A stretch of DNA of 64,000 nt from Pyronema omphalodes (Eukaryota; Ascomycota; Pezizomycetes; Pezizales; Pyronemataceae): NCBI GenBank assembly GCA_024516155.1, contig JAJJXM010000011.1, forward strand, positions 839,501-903,500, given 5' to 3'. Shown here piece after piece: positions 23,464 through 34,770 of this stretch. The position numbers and the translations under genes are program-made. The stretch's first letter is position 1. Each line of letters opens with the position of its first letter. The notes beneath the pieces were generated by a model. The model was not told the origin of the DNA. It worked only from the letters and a program-made list of their open reading frames with translations, and searched no databases.

Positions 23464-24002
23464 ATGCAGTTCACCTTAACCACTATCTTTGTCTTGATCT
23501 CCGCTGTCTCTGCGGCCGACATCATTGGCTACCCACAGGCAAACTGCCATGGAGTCTCAGTTGCATGTAATGGAATCCAAGAAAACAATTGCTGCGATTT
23601 TAAAGGCTATAACATGCGTTCCATCCGCTGGACACTTCCTGCCAGATCCCGTGGGGAAGCCTACTCTCACTCCAAGTGCAACAACAAGGTCAACAAGTCT
23701 GTCTCCGGAAAGACTACTGGCTTATGTGTCAACTACGACTCTGGTAATTTGCCTGCTGCTCTCTTTTAACAAGACTAAAACACTAAAAATCAATAGTTAA
23801 AAGTGGGAAATGGATTATTCTGAAGAACGGGAAGAGGGATGAGAAGCAGGAAGATTGCAAGGAACCAAATTCGGTCGGATACACTGATAAAGAGGGGAGG
23901 AAGTTTAATAAAAGAATCCCCGACGGTATGGCGGATGAGGTTTTGAGAATGGTGGAGAGGGATGAGATTGAGGGTTTGGAGGACTTCGAAGATGATGAAT
24001 GA
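23464..24002 (+). CDS. Small secreted cysteine-rich protein (effector-like), two exons
   Basis: Exon 1 (23464-23743) and exon 2 (23797-24002) flank a 53-bp intron (GTAATT..AATAG, phase 1), giving 161 aa. The N-terminus MQFTLTTIFVLISAVSAADI is a textbook signal peptide with cleavage expected after SAVSA. The mature part has seven cysteines (NCHG, VAC, NCC, KC, LC, EDC), with a basic central half and a strongly acidic C-terminus ending EDFEDDE. Secretion is inferred from the leader and from the absence of further membrane spans. Without splicing the frame closes early at 23769 and the last Cys and the acidic tail are lost. No family is recognised; small size plus Cys content make it an effector or antimicrobial-type candidate. 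Confidence 0.75.
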
Positions 24003-24339
24003 AGAATCTAGTAGATGATGGACGGTTATTGAAGGCGATCGTTGGGTGTTGAAGTTTTGCTTCGCTTTAAATATGCATGTTTGTTTTTGCGTAGGAGTAT
24101 TGGCCATACTCGAATTAATGATAAACGGTTTACGCCAAAACCGAGCACATAACTCAACCGATTAAATGATAAGACATGACTTTAAATCCCAAAAATGCGC
24201 TAAATATTTACCCCTACCAATAACGCCACACCAAGTATGTACAAAACTCATTACGGGCAAACATTGTTGCCCATCATCATAGCTAAACATGGTATCCCAC
24301 CCAACCATTTGTTAAACCCTAACACAAACAGATATACAA
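24003..24339. other. Intergenic spacer between convergent genes
   Basis: About 340 bp between the 3' ends of the secreted protein gene and ATG9. Nothing is recognised. Confidence 0.5.
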
Positions 24340-27263
24340 TTAAACCACCGTTCCACCAGGTCTTGGCCCTTCGTTGTGAGCACCAAAATACTTGTTCAGC
24401 TCTTCCAATACACAAATATCTGGCTGCTGTTGAGCAACAGTTGGCTGAGCTGCCTCACACATGTCAGGGTCATGAACGAACGACCCCCCAAGGTTGTTAT
24501 CACTACCGCTATCACTATCTTCTTCCCTTAACGTCTGTTGTCTATTTTTCGGAATGTGTCGATGATCCAATAAAGAACCACGCATGGCATTGTGATGTGC
24601 CTGTATTGATGGTTGCTCTCTAAGAATACTCTGCATCATAGAGCCCTGAACCTTAGCAGCGGGTTCGCGATAAATACTCTGCACCAGCCTCTGATCCTGT
24701 GGAGGTCGGTGATTCTGTGGAAGGTTCTTATTGTGGGTGTTTTGGTAAGGCTGTGAGAGGTGTTCATTATAGGCGGTTTGTTGGTAAGGATGCGTGGTTT
24801 GTTGACGCCGACCATGCTTATTGTTCGTGTGGTACTGATCCATGAATCCGAGATACGAGGTGAGCATTTTGTTGTCCTTAGAGGCAAAATACTCCTCACG
24901 AGGGTCCCCGCTTTTATGACCGGTCTTCTCAAAGTCAAAGTGGGCACTCGTACAGACATAGCCCACTCCGTCAATATGGAGGGTAAATTCGCGGAAAAAA
25001 TCAATGATTTTGTCGCTGCATTGAGGCAAGGAGTACCACAGAATGAGAGGCGTGAAGATTACGCTGAGAATTTCCTCGAGGAATATCGCAACTTTGGTAG
25101 AGTACAATTGCATGAACTCCTTCTTGACCTACGGGGTGTGAGATATGAAGGCAAAAAGCGAAGATAGACTTACATCGTCGGAGTGCAACTTGCCCTCCCA
25201 ATTCTTTGGCATGTAGTGCGTGTGTTGGATAACATTGGTGATAGTCCATTCGGGATCATAAACGGCACTTTCTTCGGGAATCATACCACGCGCAATAGTC
25301 ACTACAGTACCTAATATCACTGCAAGTGAAACTGCGTTCAGTTCACCAATAATTTTGAAGTCCTTAGTGAGCTCGTAGTCGATGGCACTTCCTAAAACCA
25401 GGACTCCGAGTACAGCTCCCACTACGAATGCCACAAACCTAAAACACGGTAAGTTTACTATACCCAGCTCTCATTTAGGGTGTCTTACTTGGCAAGTTGC
25501 GCAGTCTTCTCTTTGGGAAACTGGTCAACATATGCCTCAGCATGAGGGTAGCTGAGGTTGATTCGGATCTGAAATAAATGCCAAAGTTCATTATATTCGC
25601 GGAATTGCCATTCGGCCCAAGGAGTGTACTGGCGTTGCCCAAGGCGACCAGGGTTTTTGATAAAATCCTAGTCTTGTTAAAACTGAGGAGCCGTTATGAA
25701 AGGGGCATATTTACATGGAGATTCTGGAATAACCATAGGACCAGGAAGTATGAAGCCATGAATGGTGCGAATATAGCATTCATGTAACCAGCGAAGATGA
25801 ATCGTTTCCGGAGTCTAAAAAAATCAGTAATACTGTTTTGGTTTATGGAATGTGAATCATACCCATCACTCAACTGTCTTCTATGAGTGTCCTTAAGGAA
25901 GAGAGGTCTAACCTGTCCATCCTCGTTAAAGGCAAAGTCCAGAATACATTGGCTAAGATTCCATTCGAGTGTCCGCGTCAAAATCCTTTTGCGAGACCTT
26001 AGAAGAGGCAACGGAACAGTTAAATCTAAAATTTCCTTATTGAACATGGCAATCAGATAATTCTCTCTCCGCATGAGGCGATTTGCAATGTCGTGTGCAT
26101 CCATACGCTGCTTCGAATTGTTATTCCAGCTACGGCTTCTGTTTTTGAGATTTTCCGCGGTATTGGGGTTGGCATCACGGAGTACCATAATCCTCTGAAC
26201 GACGTCTTGCCATGAGATAGTCTGAATGTCATCGTCTGGTATTCCCAATAGATGAGTGTAGAAATTGTACATATCCAGTAACCGGGGAATATCCAGGGCG
26301 CAGTTGATTAGCTTGTACACGCAAAAGAAGGCCAATAACCACTGGATTAGCGTCCATCCCGTCGACATTTCTGTCATGCAATGAGGCTTCATCACTTTGA
26401 TCAGGCTGTTTCCAGTTTCCGTGTGAATAGCCGAGTAATCAATACAGAAAAGAAGGAAGCTGCCGAAACACATAACAAAAACCAGTGTCCTGTAGGACTA
26501 TTAGCAGTCGTTCACGATAACCAAGAGTAGCGTACAAAAGACCAAGGACTCTGTTCAGCAAAATATTGAATATTCCCTTTCCGACATAGTACGAGTAGAC
26601 ATCATGAAGAAAGTTATCCAAGTTTGACACGTTTGCCCATTTCCACATAGCCTTCTCTTTTGAACCTATTAAGGTCATCCGTGGTGGACTAACCGAAGGC
26701 TCCGGCCGCGCTGGGTTTTGTTGAAATCCAGCATGACTAGGACCAGTATTCCACTGGTCTGTCAATCCTCTATTATGTACTGTAGAAGGACCTGGCTCGC
26801 CGGTAATACTCGCACTTGGCTCAAGAATTGATTCGTCAGGTGCCGCAAACGTTGGTTGCTTGTTCCGGGCACTTGCAGCCTCGAAGAGCAGCGACTGTGG
26901 CACGTCCACTCCGTCATCTTCGTCATGGTATGGATCTCTTCTCGGAGCATACCTGTTCTTTCCAGGACCAGAAAGCGCGGGAAAGAAACGATTGGGGCGT
27001 TCAGAGCTAGGTGCAAATACACTGCTTGATGCCATAGGCGAGCGATGTCGTAACGGGATTTGACTGTCTGCTATCTCAGAGTCGTACATGCTGTCCTCAA
27101 TACGACGGTTTCCCTGTCGCATTATAGGTTGCATTCCGGCTCGTTCCTCAATGTCATCAAGATCAGAATCCGTTTCTGCTGCCGCGGCGTCATTGTTTCG
27201 GATAGTCTCGTAAATGGATTGACTGTTGTTTTGATTGAAGATCTGGGAGACTAATCTACTCAT
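24340..27263 (-). CDS. ATG9: Autophagy protein Atg9, lipid scramblase, six exons
   Basis: Exons 27263-26536, 26489-25863, 25814-25715, 25568-25489, 25438-25174 and 25128-24340 are all GT..AG, phases agree, and the sum is 2589 nt (862 aa). A long disordered N-terminus ([12 protein letters not shown]..) precedes the Atg9 core: [36 protein letters not shown], then a membrane span into [35 protein letters not shown], the [17 protein letters not shown] block, [11 protein letters not shown] and the [16 protein letters not shown] motif. Atg9 is the only multispanning core autophagy protein. It scrambles phospholipids in the growing phagophore and cycles on Golgi-derived vesicles. The C-terminus is Gln/His-rich. 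It is transcribed divergently from COG6. Confidence 0.96.
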
Positions 27264-27928
27264 GGTTTCGAAGTCAAAATGGCTTTTTGTCGAAAATTAA
27301 GTAAGAGCGCTGCTGTTCGAGATGCAGCCTCGTTGGCTATCGCGATGGCGGGGCTGCGAGGTAGCAGATTGCTGATCTCAGTCCGAAGCCGCTGTGGACC
27401 TGTAGGACTATGTAGCAATTTCCAAGCCTTAAAACGATACAGACCGTTGTTATACACGGTAGAGTATTATGACAATAACAAACTGTAGCGAGGTGTGTTG
27501 AGATCGATGAATGAGTGCGGGAGGCGGATTAGTGGGGTTACCGCAGCGGTTGGAGCGAAAGACAGGAACCGATGAATTAAATGGTAAGGGAAAGCACGGG
27601 AGTATCTGTGAGTAAAATATCAGGTACGAAGACTCAAAACTTTGGCATAAGTTTTGGCTCAGTTTTGTCTCGTTGTGCTGATTCGTGACAAGTGGAAGGA
27701 AGGTTCGTGATGCGGTCTGCTGCTAGCTGAGAGCTATGCCGTGAGCTCTTGTGACAATCTGCAAGGCGCCTCAAGCTGTTGATGCCTGTAGATGGATTAG
27801 ATAAGATCGCGGGGAGAACATGATGCGCGTGATTGTGCTGCCTAAAGTTACCCGGCTGCTGTCCGTAGTTCACGTTTGATCTTCCCACCACTACTATGGT
27901 GCGGTGGTAGCTATCCCCAGCTGTGACC
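27264..27928. promoter_or_regulatory. Shared divergent promoter region ATG9 / COG6
   Basis: The 665-bp spacer separates the two start codons (ATG9 on minus at 27263, COG6 on plus at 27929). No further coding region is supported, so both promoters must lie here. No specific binding site is claimed. Confidence 0.5.
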
Positions 27929-30000
27929 ATGGATCCCACAATATCCCCAACGCCGTCCCAGCAACGTCTGACATCTGCTCTTTCAGCTTCCTACATCGAT
28001 GCTGATATCCGGAATGCCCTCGCCGTGCTAGACACCCGCTTCGTCGAGAACACGGCCGAATCCCGTAGACAGCTACGAGTAGATGTTCAAGCGAATGTTA
28101 TCCGCAGCAATGCCCAGATCATCCAGGATTTTTCGCATGTCACAGAGGTAATTCTTACTACAAGCTCTTTAAAGATTCTTTTTCTATTTCGTTGGTCAAA
28201 GATATTAATATTGGTGCCCAGTAGCAATTGACACGAATTGGAACTGCCCTGGATAATATGAGCAATGTCGTCTCAGCTATGCGAACCGGCACATCCGCAG
28301 CGTCTGCCGAAGCGGCTCCGATTCTCGAAGAGTCATCCCAGCTTCTTACGCAAAAGAAGGTCATCGAGGACAAGCAAATGCTATTGTCTGCCTTTACCGA
28401 TCATTTCACAATTTCGGATGAGGACATTGCGATGCTCACAAGCTCGGTGGAGCCCGTGAACGACCGATTTTTTGATATCCTCCAGAATGCCAAGAGAATT
28501 CACAACGACTGTCAGGTCCTTTTAGCAAGCGGAAATGAACGGGTAGGCACTGAAATTATGGACGAAATGGTGAAGCACCTCCATGCCGCGTTCCAGAAGC
28601 TATTTCGTTGGGTACAACGCGAGCTTAAAACTCTTTCCATGGAGAACCCACAAGTGAACAGTGGAGTACGTCGGGCACTCAAGGTGCTGGCAGAACGCCC
28701 TACATTGTTCCAGAATTGTTTGGATTTCTTTGCGGAGGCCCGGCAGAAGATTCTACTCGACTCTTTCTACACAGCCATGACTGGAAGCGCACATGGTTCT
28801 ACAGTCAACATGGACTACACTACTAAGCCTATTGAAGTCTATGCTCATGACCCGCTGCGCTACATAGGTGATATGTTTGCCTGGCTCCACTCCACCGCTG
28901 TGAGTGAACAGGAAGCCCTTGAAGTCCTATTCATATCTCAAGACGGAAACGAGCGAAAGTCTAGTATAGCCGACGGAGTTCAGGATGCTCTCAAGAGCGA
29001 GCCATGGGCTGGTGATCCAGCCGAAGAAGCGATCCCCTGGGACCCTCGGCGGGGCTTAATGCAACTCGTCGACAAAAATCTTTCCACCGTAGCAAAGCCC
29101 TTCAAAGCTCGTATCGAGCAAGCAATCGCCACACAGGAATCGAGCACCCTAACCTACAAACTCACCAATCTCATTAACTTCTATCGACGAACCTTCCTGC
29201 GCCTTCTGAACAGCTCAGATTCCGACTCCACACTGCTGATGACCATCGGCTCCCTGGAAGAAGCCTCCCTCCGCCAGTTCTACTCTATCCTCCAAGATCA
29301 TGTACGGTCCGTTATGAGCGATCTCCCCTCTGCCCCGGAAAACCTCTCACCACCCCACTTCCTCCTAGATTCTCTCAAGGACCTTACCTTGCTCATGAAA
29401 TCTTACGAAACTTCTTTGAGCCCCCTAGAGGAAGACTTTACCAAAATCCTCGAAAATGCCCTGGACCCCTATCTCGAAGGCTGCTTTCAACTGTCCCGAG
29501 AATTGGAATCTGCCAACAAGCATATCTTCTCCCTCAACTGCATACTAGCCGTGAAGAGCACCATTGAGCCCTTTTCCTTCACTACTACTAAACAGAAGAA
29601 GCTACAAGACCAGGTGAATGACTTTGTCGACATTCTTGTAGAGTATCAAATGGGACTTTATATTCGCCAATCCGGCCTTCATTCCCTTTTACAGCAGCTT
29701 CAACAATGGGAGGAGAAAGGCAAGATCCGGCCGCCTTTTACCCCGGACCAGCTTCAGGAGGCGAGTTTCAAGCTTGATGGTTTCTTGTCGGAGGTTATGG
29801 ATGCGCAAGCCGCCATTAGTCGACTGGCGTCCCCCGCGCTCCAGATAGAGGTATCCAAAAGGGCCGCGGATGGGTTTATTGATGCTTTCGGGAGGGTTGA
29901 GGATACCGTTATGGAAAGCATGTTGGAAGAGTATGGAGAGGAGGGAGTGAGAATGGTTTGGCCGAGGACCCTGGAAGAGGTACAGGTTTTATTGAGTTAA
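27929..30000 (+). CDS. COG6: Conserved oligomeric Golgi complex subunit 6 (Cog6), two exons
   Basis: Exon 1 (27929-28147, 73 codons) and exon 2 (28225-30000) join across a 77-bp phase-0 intron for 664 aa. Recognisable Cog6 segments are an N-terminal helical region ([18 protein letters not shown]), [12 protein letters not shown], and the diagnostic [15 protein letters not shown] followed by EQEALEVLF, and the mid-C-terminal [14 protein letters not shown]. The COG complex tethers retrograde intra-Golgi vesicles; Cog6 sits in lobe B and its loss disturbs glycosylation. The chosen ATG gives [14 protein letters not shown]; an upstream in-frame non-ATG extension was not used. A G run (about 30053-30068) lies just after the stop. 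Confidence 0.93.
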
Positions 30001-30923
30001 TTTGGTTTGGTACTTTATAACGTTAGATGTCTGTTTTTACAGTTATGGGGAGAGGGGGGGGGGGGGGGTCATGAGGATGATTTCTGGTGGTGCAGCAGTG
30101 AACGCGATAGGCAATACTGGAGTAAAGAGGAAGTGAGGGTTATTTAACCCATTGGGGTACTACGAATGTTTTTCTGACGGGTGTAGACCGGGTGAGCCAA
30201 GATGGTACCAAGATTGTTCTGGTATTATTGAAACGTTTACAGTTGATATTTTCTTGTAATCCTCGAAAGAGAAAACTAATGCAACGGTAATTTTTATGGA
30301 AGCCCTGTTACTGATGCAAATAATGAAGAACAATACCCTGCGCAATATTTTTGGATGTGAAATTATCATACCGGTTTTGGAGGTTTGTACCTATTGCATC
30401 GTTTCCAATGGCGTGTCGCTCGAAGATTCCAAGACATACAGAGAGTCTTTATCTAGATGTGCTTTTGGTGATGAAAACGTGGTGCGAATTGCGTGGTACG
30501 AGGAGAGTACAGGTTGATCGAATACATAGGTGCCATCGGTTGCGAGCCTGTAAGCGACCGGGGGTGGTGCTAGCCGCCACATTGACACGAGTATGTGTAC
30601 ATGCATATCGAAAATGTGATATGTAGCACTCTGCGTTATCGCCCCAGAAAAAGCACATGATCCACTGTTCTATGTTCATATACTATTCACGTACAGCCCT
30701 CATATTCGGCAAGATATGTAGCTGTTCTCCGGCAGCTCAACTGTATTCCATCGTGTCCATCATTTCTGAGAAGCACCGCCTCGTCCTAAAACGCGATATT
30801 GGCAATCCGAGAGATTGATTGTTGCGACCCACAAGATCCGATATATATTCGATATTTTATATTACTCACCAGAAGACCTCTACTTATCAGCAGTACTGAA
30901 TACCCAGAGCAGCTTCCATCAAC
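30001..30923. other. Intergenic region upstream of the NLR gene
   Basis: Contains a G homopolymer at about 30053-30068 and a segment at 30532-30580 that recurs, diverged, at 59090-59141. Overlapping short open stretches on both strands (30160-30679) have no domain support. The NLR promoter is expected near its 3' end. Confidence 0.5.
30532..30580 (+). repeat. Diverged dispersed repeat, copy A
   Basis: Matches the minus strand of 59090-59141 over about 50 bp, sharing the core ACCGGGGGTGGTG and GCGAGC plus flanking similarity. Both copies lie within about 0.7 kb of NLR-related sequence. Confidence 0.6.
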
Positions 30924-33900
30924 ATGACTGACGAGAGGCCGAAAAAACGAGATCGATTTAAACAACGGATAGTCCGTTTATTCAAATCATCAGAGGCACC
31001 AGAAGAGAAGCCGTCGAAGAGGTCGCGAGAGAACAATACTGGAAACTCACGGACCAGTCCTTCAATAGCAATCCCCTCCAGCTCTTCAGTGCTCGCTCCC
31101 AGAAATCAGACAGCCATATCCTCAATGCAACCGGCCACAGCATCATTCGATTCGTCTTTAGACGCCCGAAGTCTTGACGCGGCGAGGAATGAAGGCTTTC
31201 CGTCAGATTCGGCACGCCAGTCTCGGCGACCATCTTTAGCGGCGACGGAATGTACGGCAGACGCTCTGGTCAGCATACAAGAAGAACAACCACATACTCC
31301 AACGGCGACCATCGTTATTTTTAAAGCGCAATCGTTGTGGAGCACGGAATTTAACAGTAATAAACTGGATGACCGGGAGCGTGAAACGCTTAAAGATATC
31401 GACTTTGCAGCCAACGCCGATGAGAGCGTATCCCAAGCAAGATCTTCTGCGGAAGAGCTCCTCCAAGAGAAAAAGAATAAGTTTCCGAAGATACAGAAGT
31501 TACTCAGCTACATCGACAGGTTCAAGGAAATTGGGGATATTGTGGTCCAATATGATCCTGTGCATGCGGCGCTGCCGTGGGCTGGGGTTCGACTTTTGAT
31601 CAAGGTTGATAACACTGCCAGACTTCTTAATTGCATCTGCTAATAGTGATCCGCAGCTTTGCGTGGATCAGCAGATAACACTAGACGAGATCCTCGACGG
31701 ACTCGACATCATTGCCGGTCTTATTAATAGGTGCACAGTCTACGAGCTTCTATACCTCAGGGAAGATTCCGATGCGTCGAAGAACTTGAAGAACTCAATG
31801 CTTCTGCTTTACATAGCGATCCTAAAATTTCTCGCCAATGCTGTTGATAAATCAAAAGGTAAATATTCTCACTCGACAGGGTGCTGCCACTGCTAATGCT
31901 TCTTTAGAAAATCGATTCACGGCCCTATTCACCACAGGAAACATCGCGGGGGACCTTCAAAGGATGGAGCACTTGGAGAAAACTGTTAAAAATGACGCCG
32001 ATGCCGCCGGAGCAAATTGTATTATGTCTTGTGTAATCTTGGGACGTCACAAAATGTTAATAGTAATCAGCTACTCGGAACAATTTCCAAGACCTTCGAA
32101 CGCGGTTGGAAATCCTCACTAAAACAATGCCAGATATCCAACCTCAACTCAATGATATACAACACTGGTTGGAAGGTACTGAGGATTATCCGATGCTGCT
32201 ACATCATGCGAATATTCGCTGACTTCAATAGACCGTGACAGATCTGAAATTTTGCAATGGTTTTCTGCAATCCCTTATATAAGTCACCACAAACATATTA
32301 GTGAAGGGCGCCTAGAAGGTACCGGTCAGTGGATTTTTGAGAGGCCAGAGTACACGAAGTGGATATCATCCCGCAATTCCAAGCTGCTATTACTGCGGGG
32401 AATCCGTAAGTCACCACATTAAACGTTTATTTTCAGGATTCCTGTCTTACCATCTGAATCATTTAGCTGGAGCCGGTAAAACATACATTGCGTAAGTAAA
32501 TGATACCGCCTCCCCCTCATGATGCTATTGAAGGAGTTTATATCTAACGCACAGTTTCTATAGGTTGAAAGTTATTGATAATTTGCATCGGGGCGCCACA
32601 GGGCTTAAGTTGGCATATTTTTATTGTAATCGAGCGGAAGAAAATCGTCGAGAGCCAGACAGCATCCTACACGCAATAATACAGCAACTTGCACAGTCTG
32701 ACTGTGATGACAACAAACTACCAAAACTGGTTGTGGATTTGTACCGAGACCGGAAGAGCAAGGGTCAAGCTTCATCACGGCTGAGCTTTTCAGAAAGTCA
32801 GAAGCTCCTCGTTAAACTCACGGATATATATCCCCAGACCATAATTTGCATAGATGCCTTGGACGAGGTCGCAGATGACCAGCGGATTACTCTGCTAACG
32901 GCACTTAATGATGTTCCGGCAGAGTCCAAAAGTCTAGTCAAGATTTTTGCGACGACTCGAATGAATCCTGAAATAGTCGCGCAATTCAAGATATTTCCCA
33001 GGATTGAGTTACAACCTGATGACAACGTCAGCGACATCAACCAGTTTGTCAAAAAAAGAGTTCAGGGTGCTATCAATCGTAGCGAACTGCTTAGCGGGGA
33101 GGTATCCGATGAGCTTAAAATGGAAATATGCCAAGTGCTTTGTGAGCGATCCAAGGGAATGTAAGTTCACCACGCCATCAAACTTCATGACAGATGGGCA
33201 CCAATACTGATTAATAAATGCTAGGTTTCAATTGGCGGCCCTTCAAATCACTTTTCTCTGCCAATTTTACACCACAGACGATGTGAGAGGCAGTTTACAA
33301 ACTCTTCCGGATGAGATAACGGACATGTACAACAAAATTTACAACATTATCACTTCTCAGAAAGGCAGCGCTCCTCAACTAGCACTAAACGCTTTCCGCT
33401 GGATCCATTGTTCGTACGAACCGTTGCGGACGGGAACCCTACTTCATGCAATTAGAGTCGAAGTCGGCAGATCTGGAGAGTTCTCTCTCAGAGCCAGAAT
33501 AAGCGCGAACGATTTATTGAAGATATGTCAAAACCTCCTTGTTTTGGACGAACGACTTGACGTCTTTCGCTTTGCACATCTTTCATTTGAGGAGTATCTG
33601 GAGACCAAGCCCGAACTCAACAAAGCCACCTCTCATACCGAAATCGCAAAGGGCTGCCTTTCACTGTTGTGTGCTCCGGAATCATGGCTTGGGTATGAAA
33701 ACGTTGCAATTACAGAAAAAGGCCACAGAGACCGTCATCTGTTATCATACTCCGTGCTCTTTTGGCCATGGCACTACTCTCATTCAGAAGGCGTAAATTG
33801 CTGCCAAACACTGTCTGAGCTATGGAATTCATTCATCTCAGAGAGTAACTACCAGCGTTGGCATAACTATCATTGCGAGTGGGTTGAATGCTACCGTTCT

Positions 33901-34770
33901 CTCCATGATATCTTTTGACGTAGAATGAGGTACTTTCAAGAATACAACAGTAGCATTCTATTCCAAGTATGTGTGTTTGGGCTCAGTAGCATGTTTAAGT
34001 CAGTATTTGAGTCAACTCGTCATGATTTGAGTGTCGATTTGGACAGGTTACTTCTCATATCATCTGATTTTGGGGACCTGAACATTGCTTTATTACTGGT
34101 TGATAATGGCGCGGACGTCTCAGCTACTGATAAGAGGAGGTTGACACCGCTGCATCTGGCATCTGAAAACAGGCGTGAAGGAGTAGTCCGACTGCTCATT
34201 TACAGGGGCGCAGACTTCTCGGCCGTTCGTTATAACGGGTGGACACCGCTGCATGTGGCATCTTACAATGGGCATGAGGGAATAGTTCAACTTCTTATTG
34301 ACAGAGACGCAGACGCCTCAGTCACTGATGAATACGGGCGTACGCCGCTGCATCTGGCATCTGAAAAGGGGCATAAAGGAGTAGTCCAACTGATCATTGA
34401 CAGTGGCGCAGACGTCTCAGCTACTGATGAGAGGGAGTTGACACCGCTGCATCGGGCATCTGGAAATGGGAGTGAGGAAGTAGTCCAACTTCTCATTGAC
34501 AGAGCCGCAGACGCCTCAGTCACTGATGAAAACGGGCGTACGCCGCTGCATCTGGCATCTGAAAAGGGGCATAAAGGAGTAGTCCAACTGATCATTGACA
34601 GTGGCGCAGACGTCTCGGCCACTGATGAAAACTGGCGTACACTGCTGCATCTGGCATCTGAAAAGAGGTATAAAGAAATAGCCAACCTTCTCATTGACGG
34701 AGGCGCAGACGTCTCGGCCAATGATAAATACGGGCGGATACCGCTGGGTCTATCACCGTGGGAGGTGTGA
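30924..34770 (+). CDS. NACHT-ankyrin NLR protein (fungal STAND), eight or nine exons
   Basis: Exons 30924-31604, 31657-31858, 31908-32018, 32071-32175, 32232-32405, 32467-32491, 32564-33160 and 33225-34770 sum to 3441 nt. Order: basic/Ser-rich N-terminus; NWD-type N-terminal domain (YDPVHAALPWAGVRLLIK and its LDEILDGLDIIAGLINR continuation); RSEILQWFSAIPY linker; NACHT with Walker A GIPGAGKTYIA (across three exons) and Walker B IICIDALDEV; a winged region ending FAHLSFEEYL; then seven to eight ankyrin repeats. Such proteins act in fungal heterokaryon incompatibility and innate-type immunity. Oddity: an in-frame TGA at 33916-33918 splits NACHT from ankyrin. A 45-nt intron (33879-33923, GTGGGT..GTAG) would remove it, giving 1131 aa; otherwise the allele is truncated. 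The exon 3/4 junction is the least certain. Confidence 0.85.
34303..34698 (+). repeat. Two near-identical 198-bp units encoding ankyrin repeat pairs
   Basis: 34303-34500 and 34501-34698 are direct repeats, each encoding two 33-residue ankyrin repeats. The encoded GRTPLHLASEKGHKGVVQL blocks are identical in both. Synonymous sites are also nearly identical, indicating recent duplication or gene conversion. Confidence 0.85.

Noticed and set aside
31605..31656. Apparent frameshift in the NLR after VRLLIK
   Set aside because: A 52-bp intron (GTTGAT..CGCAG) restores a gap-free fit to the fungal NWD N-terminal domain pattern, so no frameshift is needed.
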